Position numbers and translations under genes: made by a program
The notes under the pieces: model-generated
The model's input: only the letters and a program-made list of their open reading frames with translations
Databases searched by the model: none
Told to the model about the DNA's origin: nothing
Shown: positions 36,433 to 46,303 of the stretch, piece after piece
Layout of the letters: every line of letters begins with the position of its first letter
Numbering within the stretch: position 1 is the stretch's first letter
Assembly (NCBI RefSeq): GCF_000188155.2
Contig: NZ_KE124774.1
Coordinates: 344,735 to 408,734, forward strand
DNA length: 64,000 nucleotides
DNA from: Methylocystis sp. ATCC 49242
GTDB lineage: Bacteria > Pseudomonadota > Alphaproteobacteria > Rhizobiales > Beijerinckiaceae
Direction of reading: 5' to 3'

Positions 36433-37983
36433 TCAATAGGCGTTTTCGGCCTTGAGCAGGGCGAAGGGCGTCATCGCCAGAATATAGATGTCGAGCAGGA
36501 TCGACCAGTTCTCGATATAGTAAAGGTCGCACTCGACGCGTTTCTGGATTTTCTCGGGCGTGTCGGTCTCGCCGCGCCAGCCGTTGATCTGCGCCCAGCC
36601 CGTGAGGCCGGGCTTTACGCGATGGCGGGCGAAATAGCCGTCGACGACGTCGTCGTAGAGATGGTCCGCCGCGCGCGCGACGATCGCATGCGGGCGCGGG
36701 CCGACAAGCGACAGATTGCCCTTGAAGACGACATTGAAAAGCTGTGGCAGTTCGTCGAGCGACGTCTTGCGGATAATGCGGCCGACGCGCGTCACGCGCG
36801 GATCGCCCTTCGTCACCTGCTTCACCGCGTTGTGGTCGAGCTGGTCCACATACATCGAGCGGAATTTGTAAACCTCGATCTTCTCGTTGTTGAAGCCGTA
36901 GCGCACCTGCTTGAACAGCACCGGCCCACGTGAATCGAGCTTCACGGCGAGAGCGGTGAGCGCCATCACCGGCGAGAGCAGGATGAGGCAGATCGTTCCG
37001 ACGATCTTGTCGAAAACGGATTTGACGATGACGTCCCAGTCCGCGATCGGCTTGTCGAAGACGTCGATGACCGGCACGTTGCCAATATAGGAATAGGAGC
37101 GTGGCCGAAAACGAAGCTTGTTGGTGTGCGCCGCGAGGCGAATGTCGATCGGAAGCACCCAAAGCTTGCGCAGCATTTGCAGCAGGCGGGTCTCGGCCGA
37201 GATCGGCAGAGTGAAGATCACGAGATCGAGCCGCGTGTGGCGCGCGAACTCGACGAGATCGTCGACCGTCCCGAGCTTGGGATAGCCGGCGACGACGTCG
37301 GGCGAGCGATTGTCCGTGCGGTCGTCGAAGACGCCGAGGATACGGAGATCGCCGTCATCCTGCGCCGCGAGCTCCCGAAGCACCGGGTCGGCGAGCTCGC
37401 CGCCGCCGACGATCACCGTGCGCCGATCGAGTTTGCCCTGTTGCGTGAGCATCCGCACCAGGAAGGCGAGGGCGATGCGCTCGCAAGCGAGAAGCGCAAG
37501 GCCGCTCGCATACCAGCCCAGCAGCCAGACGCGCGAGAAGGAGTCGTCGAGCTTGAAGAAGAACACCGCCGCCAGCGTGACGACGAAAACGAGCGACCAG
37601 CCCGCGGCGACCTTGAGCCCGTCACGCACAGGCGCGCGGAAAGAGGCGGTCGAGTAAAGGCCGAGGCTCTGCAGGATGATGACTGCGGTCAGCGCCATCA
37701 GCGGCATTACGACGTAATAATCGAGCGAGCGGCCCCAGATCGCCGCGACATGCCATTCGTGAATTACGAGACCGCAAACAAGCAGCATCGAAAACTCGAA
37801 TAGGCGCACGAGGCCGGCGAGCACGATCGGCGAATAGGCCTTGCCCGGCGCCCCGTTGCTCGCGATCTCCGCGAGCTGCGGACTGAGGCTCCGGCTCGCG
37901 TCGGAAGCGGAGCCGGCTCCTTGCGGCTTGCGGTCGTCATTTGGCGAAACGCCTTTCATGTCGCCGACGGCGAAAGCGCACAT
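36433..37983 (-). CDS. Undecaprenyl-phosphate sugar phosphotransferase (WcaJ/ExoY type)
   Basis: Starts exopolysaccharide repeat units by moving a hexose-1-phosphate from UDP-sugar to undecaprenyl phosphate. 516 residues. Four transmembrane helices and a CoA-binding-like domain in the N-terminal half ([15 protein letters not shown]..) lead to a fifth hydrophobic hairpin and the catalytic domain: [54 protein letters not shown], and [18 protein letters not shown]. The start at 37983 is supported by AGGAGAG; the longer frame upstream has no homology. First enzyme of the EPS locus 36433-43573. Confidence 0.93.
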   Translation of the reverse strand: MCAFAVGDMKGVSPNDDRKPQGAGSASDASRSLSPQLAEIASNGAPGKAYSPIVLAGLVRLFEFSMLLVCGLVIHEWHVAAIWGRSLDYYVVMPLMALTAVIILQSLGLYSTASFRAPVRDGLKVAAGWSLVFVVTLAAVFFFKLDDSFSRVWLLGWYASGLALLACERIALAFLVRMLTQQGKLDRRTVIVGGGELADPVLRELAAQDDGDLRILGVFDDRTDNRSPDVVAGYPKLGTVDDLVEFARHTRLDLVIFTLPISAETRLLQMLRKLWVLPIDIRLAAHTNKLRFRPRSYSYIGNVPVIDVFDKPIADWDVIVKSVFDKIVGTICLILLSPVMALTALAVKLDSRGPVLFKQVRYGFNNEKIEVYKFRSMYVDQLDHNAVKQVTKGDPRVTRVGRIIRKTSLDELPQLFNVVFKGNLSLVGPRPHAIVARAADHLYDDVVDGYFARHRVKPGLTGWAQINGWRGETDTPEKIQKRVECDLYYIENWSILLDIYILAMTPFALLKAENAY

Positions 37984-38207
37984 CTTTACTCTCCTGTTCG
38001 AAGCTGCGCCGACGTAAGGTAGTTTGTGGAGCTTGTGGCGCGCAGGCTGTCGCGACAGCTGCGCAGCGCGCCGGCGGCCATTCGTCCGGGTGTGCTCGCA
38101 TGGACGAATTCGGACATGGCGCCGGGCGACGGCGAGGAGGAGCGCCCCATGAGGATAAGAGTCGCGCTTTCTTCGCGGCGCCATACAAGTGTATGGCGTC
38201 GCGCGCT

Positions 38208-38297
38208 GTGGCCGCCTCGCGCCTGTCTACGAATGAGATCGACAACGTGCCGAAGCAGGCCGCTGACCGGGGCGCGCATGACGTCGGCTATGCGCAA
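38208..38297 (-). pseudogene. 5' remnant of a GT4 glycosyltransferase gene
   Basis: Thirty codons read RIADVMRAPVSGLLRHVVDL followed by IRRQARGGH, almost the same N-terminus as the intact GT4 enzyme at 8813-9976 (RIMHVLRAPVGGLFRHVLDL). The initiator is TTG at 38297 with GGGAGG 10 nt upstream. Downstream of the Gly-His the frame stays open but loses all resemblance, so most of the gene has been deleted or scrambled. It sits in the gene-poor 380 nt between the initiating transferase and the export lipoprotein. Confidence 0.7.
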
Positions 38298-38366
38298 TCC
38301 GTTCGAGCCTCCCTTTGCCGTCCGGCGATCCCTGATGATCGCTTACGGCAAAGGTAACGCTACTTT

Positions 38367-38963
38367 CTAAAAAATTCTTTCCCGCACAGTGATGGTGTCG
38401 CCGGGACGCACCGGCGTGTCGAGCGGCACGCGCCCGGTCACCGGATAACCGTCGATGACGCGGGTGATGTCGGCGCCGCCCTGATAGCCGCGCGGCGAGA
38501 AGCCGCCGGCGATGGCGACGGCGGTCCTGACCGTCATGCCGTCCACGAAAGGAAATTGACCGGCGTTTGTGACTTCGCCGAGCACGAAGAAGGGGCGGAA
38601 GGCTTCGACCTCGACCGAAACTCGCGGCTCGCGAATGAAACCGTTGCGCAGGCGCGCGGCGATCTCGCGTTCGACGGCCTGAGCGTCGCGGCCCTGCACG
38701 GGAACGGAGCCGATGAGCGGCATGGCTATGCGGCCGGAGCCGTCGACGGAATAAGTGTTCGAAAGCGAGTCCTGTCCGAAAACGATGACGCGAAGCCGGT
38801 CGCCGGCCGCGAGCGTGTAAGGCTCATGCGCCGTCGCGGCAAACAGCTCGGGCTGATAGTTGCCCGGCGCCGCGCATCCGGAGAGCAGCGCAATCACGAT
38901 CATGGCTGTCGCCAAAGTGAACGTCTTCGAGGCGGCTCTGTGCGAGGCGACCGTATTCGCCAT
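38367..38963 (-). CDS. Polysaccharide export outer-membrane lipoprotein (Wza/GumB-like)
   Basis: 198 residues. Lipoprotein signal with lipobox LLSGC (Cys about 30). The Poly_export (PES) domain has ..YTLAAGDRLRVIVFGQDSLS.. and ..GSGRIAMPLIGSVPVQGR.., followed by a SLBB-like region (..RPFFVLGEVTNAGQFPFVDGMTVRTAVAIAGGF). It is short, as in GumB/ExoF-type proteins, and should form the periplasmic/outer-membrane channel for the polymer. Divergent from the GumC-like gene, with which it should form the export complex. Confidence 0.93.
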   Translation of the reverse strand: MANTVASHRAASKTFTLATAMIVIALLSGCAAPGNYQPELFAATAHEPYTLAAGDRLRVIVFGQDSLSNTYSVDGSGRIAMPLIGSVPVQGRDAQAVEREIAARLRNGFIREPRVSVEVEAFRPFFVLGEVTNAGQFPFVDGMTVRTAVAIAGGFSPRGYQGGADITRVIDGYPVTGRVPLDTPVRPGDTITVRERIF

Positions 38964-39124
38964 TTCGGACTCGCTGATTTCTGCTGACTGACCATGAGCC
39001 GCGAAGCGACTGAGCTTTTTTTATTGTCTGATGGTTAACAAACACTCACCTGACTTGAACGTAACTGGTTAACCTAGCTTCAACCATGATCGCGTTATGA
39101 AAGGTTACTGAATTCGGAGAGGCG

Positions 39125-41203
39125 ATGCGTTCCGGAGTTACGATCGACGCGGAGACAGCGACAAACGAAATCGATTTGTCGCGGATCGGCCGCGTTCTTC
39201 TCGAGAAGCGCTGGTGGGTGATCGGCCCGACGCTCGCCGCGCTCGTCGGCGCGCTCATCTTCGTGAATGTCGTCAAGCCGCGTTACAGCGCTGACGCGAG
39301 GCTGTTGCTCGAAAACCAGGAAAGCTTCTTGACGCGCGCCGACAAGGGCGAGCGTGCGGAATTGACCGCGCCCGACGCCGAGGCGGTGCAAAGCCAGATC
39401 CAGCTGCTCACCTCGCGCGATCTCGCGCGGCGCGTCATCAAGAAGCTCGATTTGCAGGGCAATCCGGAATTCGATCCGCTCGCCAATGGCGTCGGACCGA
39501 TCACACGCGTTCTCGCGCTACTCGGAATTTCGCGCGATCCGACGCGTATGTCGCCCGAGGACCGCATCCTCGAGAAATTTTCGGAAAAGCTCGCCGTGCT
39601 CTCGCCGACGAAGACGCGCGTGCTGTCCGTTGAGTTCTCGTCGCGCAACCCCGACCTTGCCGCGCGCGCCGCCAACGCCGTCGCCGAAACCTATATAGAG
39701 ATGCAGCAGGAGGCCAAGCGCGAAAACGCTCGCGCCGCGGCGCAGTCTCTGGGCACGCTCGTCGCCGAATTGCATACGCGCGTCGCGCAGGCGGAAACGC
39801 GCGTCGAGGAGTTTCGCGCGCAGACCGGGCTCCTGATCGGGGCCAATAATGTCGCCATTCCAACGCAGCAGCTCGGCGAATTGAACCAGCAGCTTTCTGC
39901 CGCCCGCGCGGCGCAGGCGGATGCGCAGGCGAAGGCGCGCATCCTGCGCGAAATGCTGCGCAGGAATCGCATCGGGGACATTCCCGACGTGTCCAACAAT
40001 GAATCGATCCGCCGCATCAATGAGCAACGCGTGGCGTTGCGCGCGCAACTGGCGCTGGAGTCGCGCACGCTTCTCCCGATGCATCCGCGCATAAAGGAAC
40101 TCACTGCGCAACTCATGGATCTCGACGCGCAGTGGCGCATCGCCGCGGAACGAACGGCGCGCACGCTGGAGAACGACGCCAACATCGCCGCCGCCCGCGT
40201 GGAAAATCTGACGCGCGCGCTCGACGAGCAGAAGCGCGTAACAGGCGCCGCGGGCGCCGACGAGGCGAAGCTCCGTGACCTGGAGCGCGCCGCGCGCCTG
40301 CTCAAGGATCAGCTCGAGGCCGAGTCGGCGAAATATCAGGAAGCGCTCGCCCGCGAACGCGTGAAGGCGACGCCGGCCGATGCGCGCATCATCCAGCGCG
40401 CGCTGGCGCCGCAGCTGCCGTCCTTCCCCAAGAAACTGCCGATCACGATTTTTGCGACCTTGGCCGGACTTATCCTGTCCGCCGGCGTGATCATTTCGGG
40501 CGAAATGCTGAGCGGCCGCGCGCGTGTCGCAAAGCAGGCTGCTCCTTCGCCTGAGGCGCCGGAATCGACGCCGGTGGTTGCGGCGCCGATGGAGCGGTCA
40601 GCGCCCGCGCTCGTGGAGCCGGCCGCTGAAAGCGTTCTTCCCGCAAGCGCTGAAGTCGACGCCGTCAGTGCGATCGACAAGGCGCGCGCTGCGACGAATT
40701 GCGTAAAGGTGCTCGTCACGCCATGCGAAGATGACGGAAAACCTTCGGACACGGTGATCGCGCTGGGCCGCAATCTGTCGCGGCGCGGGCGCACGCTGCT
40801 TGCCGTCGCCGATCGCGGCGCCGCCGCTTATGACGCGCTGGTGCATGCGCCGCAGGGCGCGCCGAAAGGCATGGCCGATCTCGTCACGGGAGTCGCGGAC
40901 TTCGCCGAGGTCATTCATCGCGATGTGGGATCGCGCCTGCATGTCATGCCCGGCGGCGTCCATGAGGGTGAGACGCGCTACGAGCTCGCGCTCGTGGTCG
41001 ATGCGCTCGCGCATACTTACGATTTCGTCGTCTTCGCGGCGTCTCGCGTCGAGGCGCGTCGCCTTGCGCCTTTCGTGGATCTCGCCTTCGTGCTCGGCGG
41101 CGATGCGGAGGCTGAGTCTTTACGTGCGGAGCTTGCGCAGGCGGGCGCCGACGCCCAGCTGCTCGAAGGCGGCGCCGGCGCCGACGATCTCGTCGCAGCG
41201 TGA
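39125..41203 (+). CDS. GumC/Wzz-type polysaccharide co-polymerase with degenerate kinase-like tail
   Basis: 692 residues. A Wzz domain with a first transmembrane helix (VIGPTLAALVGALIFVNVV, about 36-54), a long periplasmic coiled coil (200-420), and a second helix (ITIFATLAGLILSAGVIIS, about 440-458) preceded by the PSFPKK Pro-rich motif. Residues 520-692 resemble a tyrosine-autokinase (BY-kinase) fold in order (..CVKVLVTPCEDDGK.. ..ALGRNLSRRGRTLLAVADRG.. ..DFVVFAA..), but no Walker A GxxGxGK[ST] and no Tyr-cluster tail are present. It should set chain length and bridge to the outer-membrane exporter. GGAGAGG precedes the start. Confidence 0.9.
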   Translation: MRSGVTIDAETATNEIDLSRIGRVLLEKRWWVIGPTLAALVGALIFVNVVKPRYSADARLLLENQESFLTRADKGERAELTAPDAEAVQSQIQLLTSRDLARRVIKKLDLQGNPEFDPLANGVGPITRVLALLGISRDPTRMSPEDRILEKFSEKLAVLSPTKTRVLSVEFSSRNPDLAARAANAVAETYIEMQQEAKRENARAAAQSLGTLVAELHTRVAQAETRVEEFRAQTGLLIGANNVAIPTQQLGELNQQLSAARAAQADAQAKARILREMLRRNRIGDIPDVSNNESIRRINEQRVALRAQLALESRTLLPMHPRIKELTAQLMDLDAQWRIAAERTARTLENDANIAAARVENLTRALDEQKRVTGAAGADEAKLRDLERAARLLKDQLEAESAKYQEALARERVKATPADARIIQRALAPQLPSFPKKLPITIFATLAGLILSAGVIISGEMLSGRARVAKQAAPSPEAPESTPVVAAPMERSAPALVEPAAESVLPASAEVDAVSAIDKARAATNCVKVLVTPCEDDGKPSDTVIALGRNLSRRGRTLLAVADRGAAAYDALVHAPQGAPKGMADLVTGVADFAEVIHRDVGSRLHVMPGGVHEGETRYELALVVDALAHTYDFVVFAASRVEARRLAPFVDLAFVLGGDAEAESLRAELAQAGADAQLLEGGAGADDLVAA

Positions 41204-41210
41204 GGCTTGT

Positions 41211-42401
41211 TTATCGTCGTCCGCGAAGCAGGCGGCGCAGGCGCGAGAATACGCGCGCGAGCGCCGGGGTCTGCTTGATGCGCCGCTTTGCGCGAAGGAA
41301 AATCACGAGCAGGGGGGCTGCGACGACGCCTTTCCATGAGGCGGGCGTCACCGTATCGCATAACTCGATCGTCTCGTCGCAGACCGCGTTCTTGTAGCGT
41401 GCTTCGCCTGCGCCGAGGTCGAAATACGTCATGCCCCGCGCGACGAGATCGCGCATCAGCGCATGCAACAGAAGATCGCCGGGCGAGCAGCGCGCGACCT
41501 CTTCATCCATGTCGAATGAATTGAGCAACGCGGAAAAACGCCCGCCGCGCGTAAGGCCGGCGTAGGTCGCGACAATACGGCCATCGACGCTGAGCGCATG
41601 GAGCTCCAGCGATCCTTCGCCGGTTTCGACGCTCAGGCGACGCAACATCTCGCGCATGCCAACGCCGTCGAAGACGCCGCCGACGCCCATGTCGGCGAAG
41701 CGCGCGGATTTCTGGTCGATCAGCGCGTTCAGAATTTCCTGCGCGCGCGGGCCGGTTTGGCGATGCTCGTAACGCAGCTCTCCCATTTCGGCGAGCCGCG
41801 CTTCTTTCTTGCGCAGTTTCTTGCGGCTTTCCTTCGACAGGCGCGCCGCAAGCTCCGCTTCGGTCGCGGGCAGGGCGACGCCATAGGCGAAACTGGCGCT
41901 CGGCATGGCGCCGGCGAAGGCGAGAGGATTTTCTATGCCCTCGAAGCGTCGCGGCTGATTTCTCAGATAATAGACGTCGGGCGGATTGGCCGCGCGCCGC
42001 GCCGCGTCGCGCAAAAGCGCACGAATGGATTTTTCGTCGAAGCGGCAGCCCGAGCGCAGCAGCGCAAGATTGAAATTGCTTTCACGCCCGCCGAGAAACA
42101 TTGCGATGCGGAGCGGCCCGCGTGTGTCGATGGCGAACGGCAGAAGCGCGCGCGGACTCCCCGTCGCATCGCGCGCGACGATGATGAAGGCCTCCAGCCG
42201 CTCCTCGCGCCCGACCGTGTCGAACCATGTCGAAAGGAACAGACAGGATTGATAAGGGCTCGTCGTGGCGACGGCGGAAAGCTCCACCCACGCGGCCCGC
42301 GTGTCCGCGATATTATCGATGACGTCGATCGTGAAGGGGCGGGCGGAAACGGGTTCTGTCGCCAATTCGGCGTTCCCCGGCGTTTCCGGATTGCTAACCA
42401 T
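41211..42401 (-). CDS. GNAT-type acetyltransferase (CelD/BcsL-like)
   Basis: 396 residues of the FemAB/CelD-like acetyltransferase family found in polysaccharide clusters. The pattern ..LFLSTWFDTVG.., a basic stretch (LSKESRKKLRKKEARLAEMG) and ..VDGRIVATYAGLTRGGRFSALLNSFD.. ..FDLGAGEARYKN.. matches that family. It may acylate a glycan or sugar precursor. It ends 7 nt from the end of the co-polymerase gene on the other strand and lies 116 nt from the divergent deacetylase. Specificity is unknown. Confidence 0.85.
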   Translation of the reverse strand: MVSNPETPGNAELATEPVSARPFTIDVIDNIADTRAAWVELSAVATTSPYQSCLFLSTWFDTVGREERLEAFIIVARDATGSPRALLPFAIDTRGPLRIAMFLGGRESNFNLALLRSGCRFDEKSIRALLRDAARRAANPPDVYYLRNQPRRFEGIENPLAFAGAMPSASFAYGVALPATEAELAARLSKESRKKLRKKEARLAEMGELRYEHRQTGPRAQEILNALIDQKSARFADMGVGGVFDGVGMREMLRRLSVETGEGSLELHALSVDGRIVATYAGLTRGGRFSALLNSFDMDEEVARCSPGDLLLHALMRDLVARGMTYFDLGAGEARYKNAVCDETIELCDTVTPASWKGVVAAPLLVIFLRAKRRIKQTPALARVFSRLRRLLRGRR

Positions 42402-42517
42402 GTCGCAGAATCGCCTTCGTCCAAAAACAACGCCTCAGCTTTTTAAGCATAGCTCAAGCTGCATAACAGATGCTTTGAGCATTCATCGTAAATGGCCGAT
42501 TTCACGGAGGAGTGTCG

Positions 42518-43573
42518 ATGGCAACCTGGCGGGAGCGGGCGATCCGGGCCGGCATGGGTCTGTTTCACGCCAGCGGCGCGCATCGCCTCGCCGAGCCTTT
42601 CACGCGCGGACTTGGCGCAATCCTGATGTTCCATCGGGTGCGACCCGCGACGGGCGACGCATTTGCGCCCAACGCCGGCCTGGAGATCACCCCGCAGTTT
42701 CTCGACAGCCTGCTCACGCATCTTCGCGGACGTGGTTACGACATCCTGTCGCTCGACGCGGTCCTCGCCCGGCTGGGTTCGCGCGAGGCGCCGGGGCGGC
42801 CTTTCGTCGTGCTCACCTTCGATGACGGCTATAACGATCTCGTCGATCACGCCCTGCCGATCCTCGAGCGTCATCGCGCGCCTTTCACCGCTTATGTGAC
42901 GGCGGGCTTTGCGGACGGGACAGCGCGCTTGTGGTGGCTCGAACTGGAGGAGGCGCTGCGTCGCCTCGCGCGCGTCGACATTATCGTCGGCGGCCGGCGC
43001 ATCGTCCGCGATTGTCGCTCCGCTCGCGAAAAAAGCGAGGCCCATGCGGATATTTATTGGGGCGTGCGCGCGGGCGACGAGACCGAGCTTATGCGCGTCG
43101 TGACGGCGCTTGCGTCGCAGGCCGGGGTCGACGCCGGAAGATTGACGAGGGAAGCCTGTCTCGACTGGAGCGGGATCGCAGCGCTGGCGCGTCACGAACT
43201 CGTGACGCTCGGCGCGCATTCCCTCACGCATCCGCGCCTTGCGAAGCTCGACGCACAGGAGTCCGCGCGCGAAATGGCTGAAAGCCGCGCGGCGATTGCG
43301 CGCGAGGTTGGCGTGGAGGCGCGTCATTTCTGCTATCCGGTCGGAGACCCGACGTCGGCGGGCCCGCGCGAATTCTCGACCGCGAGGGAACTCGGCTTTG
43401 CGAGCGCCGTGACGACGCGGCCGGGAATGATCTTTCCCGGGCATCGCGACCATTTTCATGCGCTGCCGCGCCTTTCCGTCAATGGGGGGCACCAGAGCCT
43501 GACGGCGGTCGACATTCTCCTGAGCGGCGCGCCATTCGCATTGTTGAATCGCGGCCGGCGCATCGCCGCATAA
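42518..43573 (+). CDS. Polysaccharide deacetylase family protein (CE4)
   Basis: 351 residues. The NodB-like domain shows VVLTFDDGYNDLVDHALPIL (metal-binding Asp pair) and ..LVTLGAHSLTHPRLAKLD.. with H-x3-H, then ..FCYPVGDP. It would remove N- or O-acetyl groups from an exopolysaccharide or peptidoglycan. No signal peptide is evident, so it may act in the cytoplasm or be exported by another route. ATG at 42518 with GGAGG upstream is preferred to a GTG two codons earlier. Divergent from the acetyltransferase. Confidence 0.9.
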   Translation: MATWRERAIRAGMGLFHASGAHRLAEPFTRGLGAILMFHRVRPATGDAFAPNAGLEITPQFLDSLLTHLRGRGYDILSLDAVLARLGSREAPGRPFVVLTFDDGYNDLVDHALPILERHRAPFTAYVTAGFADGTARLWWLELEEALRRLARVDIIVGGRRIVRDCRSAREKSEAHADIYWGVRAGDETELMRVVTALASQAGVDAGRLTREACLDWSGIAALARHELVTLGAHSLTHPRLAKLDAQESAREMAESRAAIAREVGVEARHFCYPVGDPTSAGPREFSTARELGFASAVTTRPGMIFPGHRDHFHALPRLSVNGGHQSLTAVDILLSGAPFALLNRGRRIAA

Positions 43574-43685
43574 TTGACGGGAGCCGGTCATTTCCTTCGA
43601 TCCTTTCGACGCGCCGGTAAAGGAGCTCGGACACGGCGAGGCGCGGGGCGTCGCGGCGCCGGCGCTCGCGGCGGCAATCGGATTT

Positions 43686-44573
43686 ATGGTTTTCTCCCTG
43701 CTGCTGATCGTCATCCTTTCCGTAACGGCGCCGGGGGAACTGGCTCCTTTGCGCGTTACCGACAAGGAGATGCGCGGCTACGCCGAGTTGGGCCGTTTTC
43801 CGCTCATGGCAGCCTCCTCCGCCGCGCAGCTGCACGCGCTTGCGTTTGTCGCGGGGCTACAGACCTTCGGCGCCTTTGCCCTGCTGGCCTTTGTCGCGGT
43901 CTTCTTCGGTTGGCGCGGCTTCGCGTCCGGGCGTGTTCGCGGATGGTCTAACGGCTATTGGGTCGCCGGCGTCATGGCGCTCTGCTTCTTTCCGTCCGTC
44001 TTTCCCGGAGTGACGGCGCAGCTTTTCGATTACGTCATCACCGCGTCGATCGGCAATCCGGTAGCGAGCCGGGCGCTGCCCGGACTGGCCGCTGCGATTT
44101 ATGGCCCGCATGGGCTGAACAGCCACATGCTTCCGGCCGTATTCCTGGCCGAGCGCGCGCTGGTTGTGGCGCTGCTCGCGGCGCCCTTCTCGGTCCTTTG
44201 CCACGATCTCGCCTATCGTCTGCGCGAAGCGCTGGAGGATTTCGGCGTCATCGAGGCGGATGAGGAGCGCGATCGCCAGTCGGAACGAGCCGGCGCCGGG
44301 CGGCGCGCGCGGCAGCCGCGTCACGAGACCGGCGACGACGCGGCTGATCGGGGCGGCGGCTTCGGCCAGCGAGGGGCGCCGCCGTCCGGCGCCCCGCAAA
44401 GCGCAGACGCGCACGCCCGCGCCGTGCTCGGCGTCAGCGAGAGCGCCACGCGGCGCGAAATCGAGCGCGCCTATCGTTCGCAGATGAAGCGCGCCCATCC
44501 CGACCACGGCGGATCGGTGGAGCGGGCGGCGGCGCTCAACGCCGCGCGCGACGCGCTGCTGCGGCGCGGGTAG
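43686..44573 (+). CDS. Membrane protein with C-terminal J domain
   Basis: 295 residues. Four or five hydrophobic segments (about 1-190), an Arg/Gly-rich linker, then a J domain at the C-terminus (VLGVSESATRREIERAYRSQMKRAHPDHGG) with the HPD motif that stimulates DnaK. It would recruit Hsp70 to the inner membrane. The ATG at 43686 lies inside the first hydrophobic helix. The frame is open upstream, and an ATT at 43590 with GGGAG before it would add 32 residues of plausible cytoplasmic N-terminus, so the true start may be unusual. Confidence 0.85.
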   Translation: MVFSLLLIVILSVTAPGELAPLRVTDKEMRGYAELGRFPLMAASSAAQLHALAFVAGLQTFGAFALLAFVAVFFGWRGFASGRVRGWSNGYWVAGVMALCFFPSVFPGVTAQLFDYVITASIGNPVASRALPGLAAAIYGPHGLNSHMLPAVFLAERALVVALLAAPFSVLCHDLAYRLREALEDFGVIEADEERDRQSERAGAGRRARQPRHETGDDAADRGGGFGQRGAPPSGAPQSADAHARAVLGVSESATRREIERAYRSQMKRAHPDHGGSVERAAALNAARDALLRRG

Positions 44574-44642
44574 GGCGGGGACCCTCGCAATGCGTAATTC
44601 GTTGACCTATATTAACCGGAGCTTGTCAGCAGGAGCGGATCA

Positions 44643-45878
44643 ATGAGCGCCATGGGCGTCGTTATTTGTGTTGCAATCGCCTTGTCGGCCGCGCTTGGCG
44701 TCTATCTGCGCATGCGGCAGACCGCCAATGTGGAGCGTCATCGCGAGGCCGTGCCGGCGGATTTCGCGCGGGAGGTTAGCCTCGACGACCACCGCCGCGC
44801 CGCGGACTACACGATTGCGCGCACGCGTTTCGGCATGGCGGAAACGATCTACGACGCCGTCGTCTCGATCCTCTGGCTCGCGCTCTGGATGGCGCCGCTC
44901 TATGCGTTCGTCTCGCATTACATCGAGCCGGGGTTGACGCGCAGCGTCGTCTTCGTCGCGGCGGTCGGCGTCGTAGGACATTTTCTCGAAATGCCTTTCT
45001 CGCTCGCCAACGCCTTCTGGCTGGAGGAGCGTTTCGGTTTCAATCGCCTCACGCCCGGCACCTTCGTGCTCGACGAGTTGAAAAGCGGGGCGCTGGCGCT
45101 CGCGATCGGGACGCCACTGCTTTATGCGATGTTCGCCCTGTTGCGCGCCATGCCCGACACCTGGTGGCTTCTCGCCTATGTCGGCTTCATGGCGCTGACG
45201 ATCGCCATGACGGTGATCTATCCGACCGTCATCGCTCCGATGTTCAACAAGTTCACGCCGATGGAGGACGGTTCGACGAAGAGTCGAATGGAGGCGCTGC
45301 TCGAGCGGTGCGGCTTCGAGTCCAAAGGCCTCTTCGTGATGGACGCGTCGAAGCGCTCCAGACATGGCAATGCTTATTTCTCCGGCTTCGGCAAGGCGAA
45401 GCGGATCGTCTTCTTCGATACGCTGCTCGAAAAACATTCGCTCGAGGAGATCGAGTCCGTCCTCGCGCATGAACTCGGACACTTCAAATTCGGCCATGTC
45501 CGGCAGATGATCCTGCAGGCGGCGGTCATCGCCTTCATCGGTTTCGCCGCGCTCTACTGGGCTTTCTCGTCGGATACTTTCGCGGGCTGGTTCGGCCTGC
45601 CGAACGATCCGGGCGTCGTCCTCATCGCGCTGCTTTTCGCCAAGGAGCCGATCTCGCATTTGCTGACCCCGCTGCTTGCCTGGCGCTCGCGTCGAAACGA
45701 ATTCGAGGCGGATGATTTCGCGCGCCAGATCGTCGGCAAGGAGCCGATGATCTCCGCGTTGACGCGGCTGACGCGCGACAATCTCGCGACGCTCACCCCC
45801 GATCCGCTCTATGCAAAATTCTACTTCTCGCACCCGCCAGTCCCGGTGCGGGTCGCGCAATTGCGCACTACGCAATAA
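44643..45878 (+). CDS. M48 family metallopeptidase (Ste24/CAAX-protease-like)
   Basis: 411 residues of the Ste24 type. The zinc motif is VLAHELGHFKFGH (HExxH plus the next His) and the third ligand lies in FEADDFARQI. Several transmembrane segments precede and follow. Bacterial members degrade misfolded or hydrophobic membrane proteins; no prenylation substrate is expected. The start at 44643 has AGGAG 12 nt upstream. Single gene after the J-domain gene, a possible link through membrane-protein quality control. Confidence 0.93.
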   Translation: MSAMGVVICVAIALSAALGVYLRMRQTANVERHREAVPADFAREVSLDDHRRAADYTIARTRFGMAETIYDAVVSILWLALWMAPLYAFVSHYIEPGLTRSVVFVAAVGVVGHFLEMPFSLANAFWLEERFGFNRLTPGTFVLDELKSGALALAIGTPLLYAMFALLRAMPDTWWLLAYVGFMALTIAMTVIYPTVIAPMFNKFTPMEDGSTKSRMEALLERCGFESKGLFVMDASKRSRHGNAYFSGFGKAKRIVFFDTLLEKHSLEEIESVLAHELGHFKFGHVRQMILQAAVIAFIGFAALYWAFSSDTFAGWFGLPNDPGVVLIALLFAKEPISHLLTPLLAWRSRRNEFEADDFARQIVGKEPMISALTRLTRDNLATLTPDPLYAKFYFSHPPVPVRVAQLRTTQ

Positions 45879-46081
45879 GTTTTGCGAGGGCGCAATCACA
45901 GTATTGTCGCGGGGGAAACAAATTTCGCCGCGGCATTCTGCCTCATAGCGAAAAGGAATATGCGTCTTGTGCGGCGCATAAATCAGCCTATATGTGCCTG
46001 ATAGGCTGCAGCTTTTACGGATATACCTGCGCTCGGCTTATGGGATTATTGTCGCAGGCGTGTCCACGTAAAAGAGACAAA

Positions 46082-46207
46082 ATGAGCAACACGAACAATA
46101 CCTCCAGCACCATGGGCCGCATGAAGGGTCTGATCTGGGTTGTTGGCGCTATCGCCCTTATCGCCACCATGATTTCGCTGGCGCCGGTCATTTCCCATCT
46201 GGGCTGA
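46082..46207 (+). CDS. Small membrane protein
   Basis: 41 residues. A Ser/Thr/Asn-rich start (MSNTNNTSSTMGRMKG) is followed by one hydrophobic helix (LIWVVGAIALIATMISLAPVI). Unknown family; typical of small inner-membrane proteins. The frame is open to 45992, but AAGAGA just before 46082 and the usual start favour this codon. Ends in a clear terminator. Confidence 0.6.
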   Translation: MSNTNNTSSTMGRMKGLIWVVGAIALIATMISLAPVISHLG

Positions 46208-46244
46208 CCAGGACGGCTCGCCTCATCCGCAGGCGCAGATGATC

Positions 46245-46276
46245 AAGGCCGCGCAGTGTAATTGCGCGGCCTTTCT
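46245..46276 (+). terminator. Intrinsic terminator
   Basis: Stem AAGGCCGCGCA/TGCGCGGCCTT (46245-46255 and 46263-46273; 11 bp) followed by TTCTC. It follows the small membrane protein gene and also faces the convergent GNAT gene. Confidence 0.8.
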
Positions 46277-46303
46277 CATGTAATGGCGCATCGCGCGGGG
46301 GGC

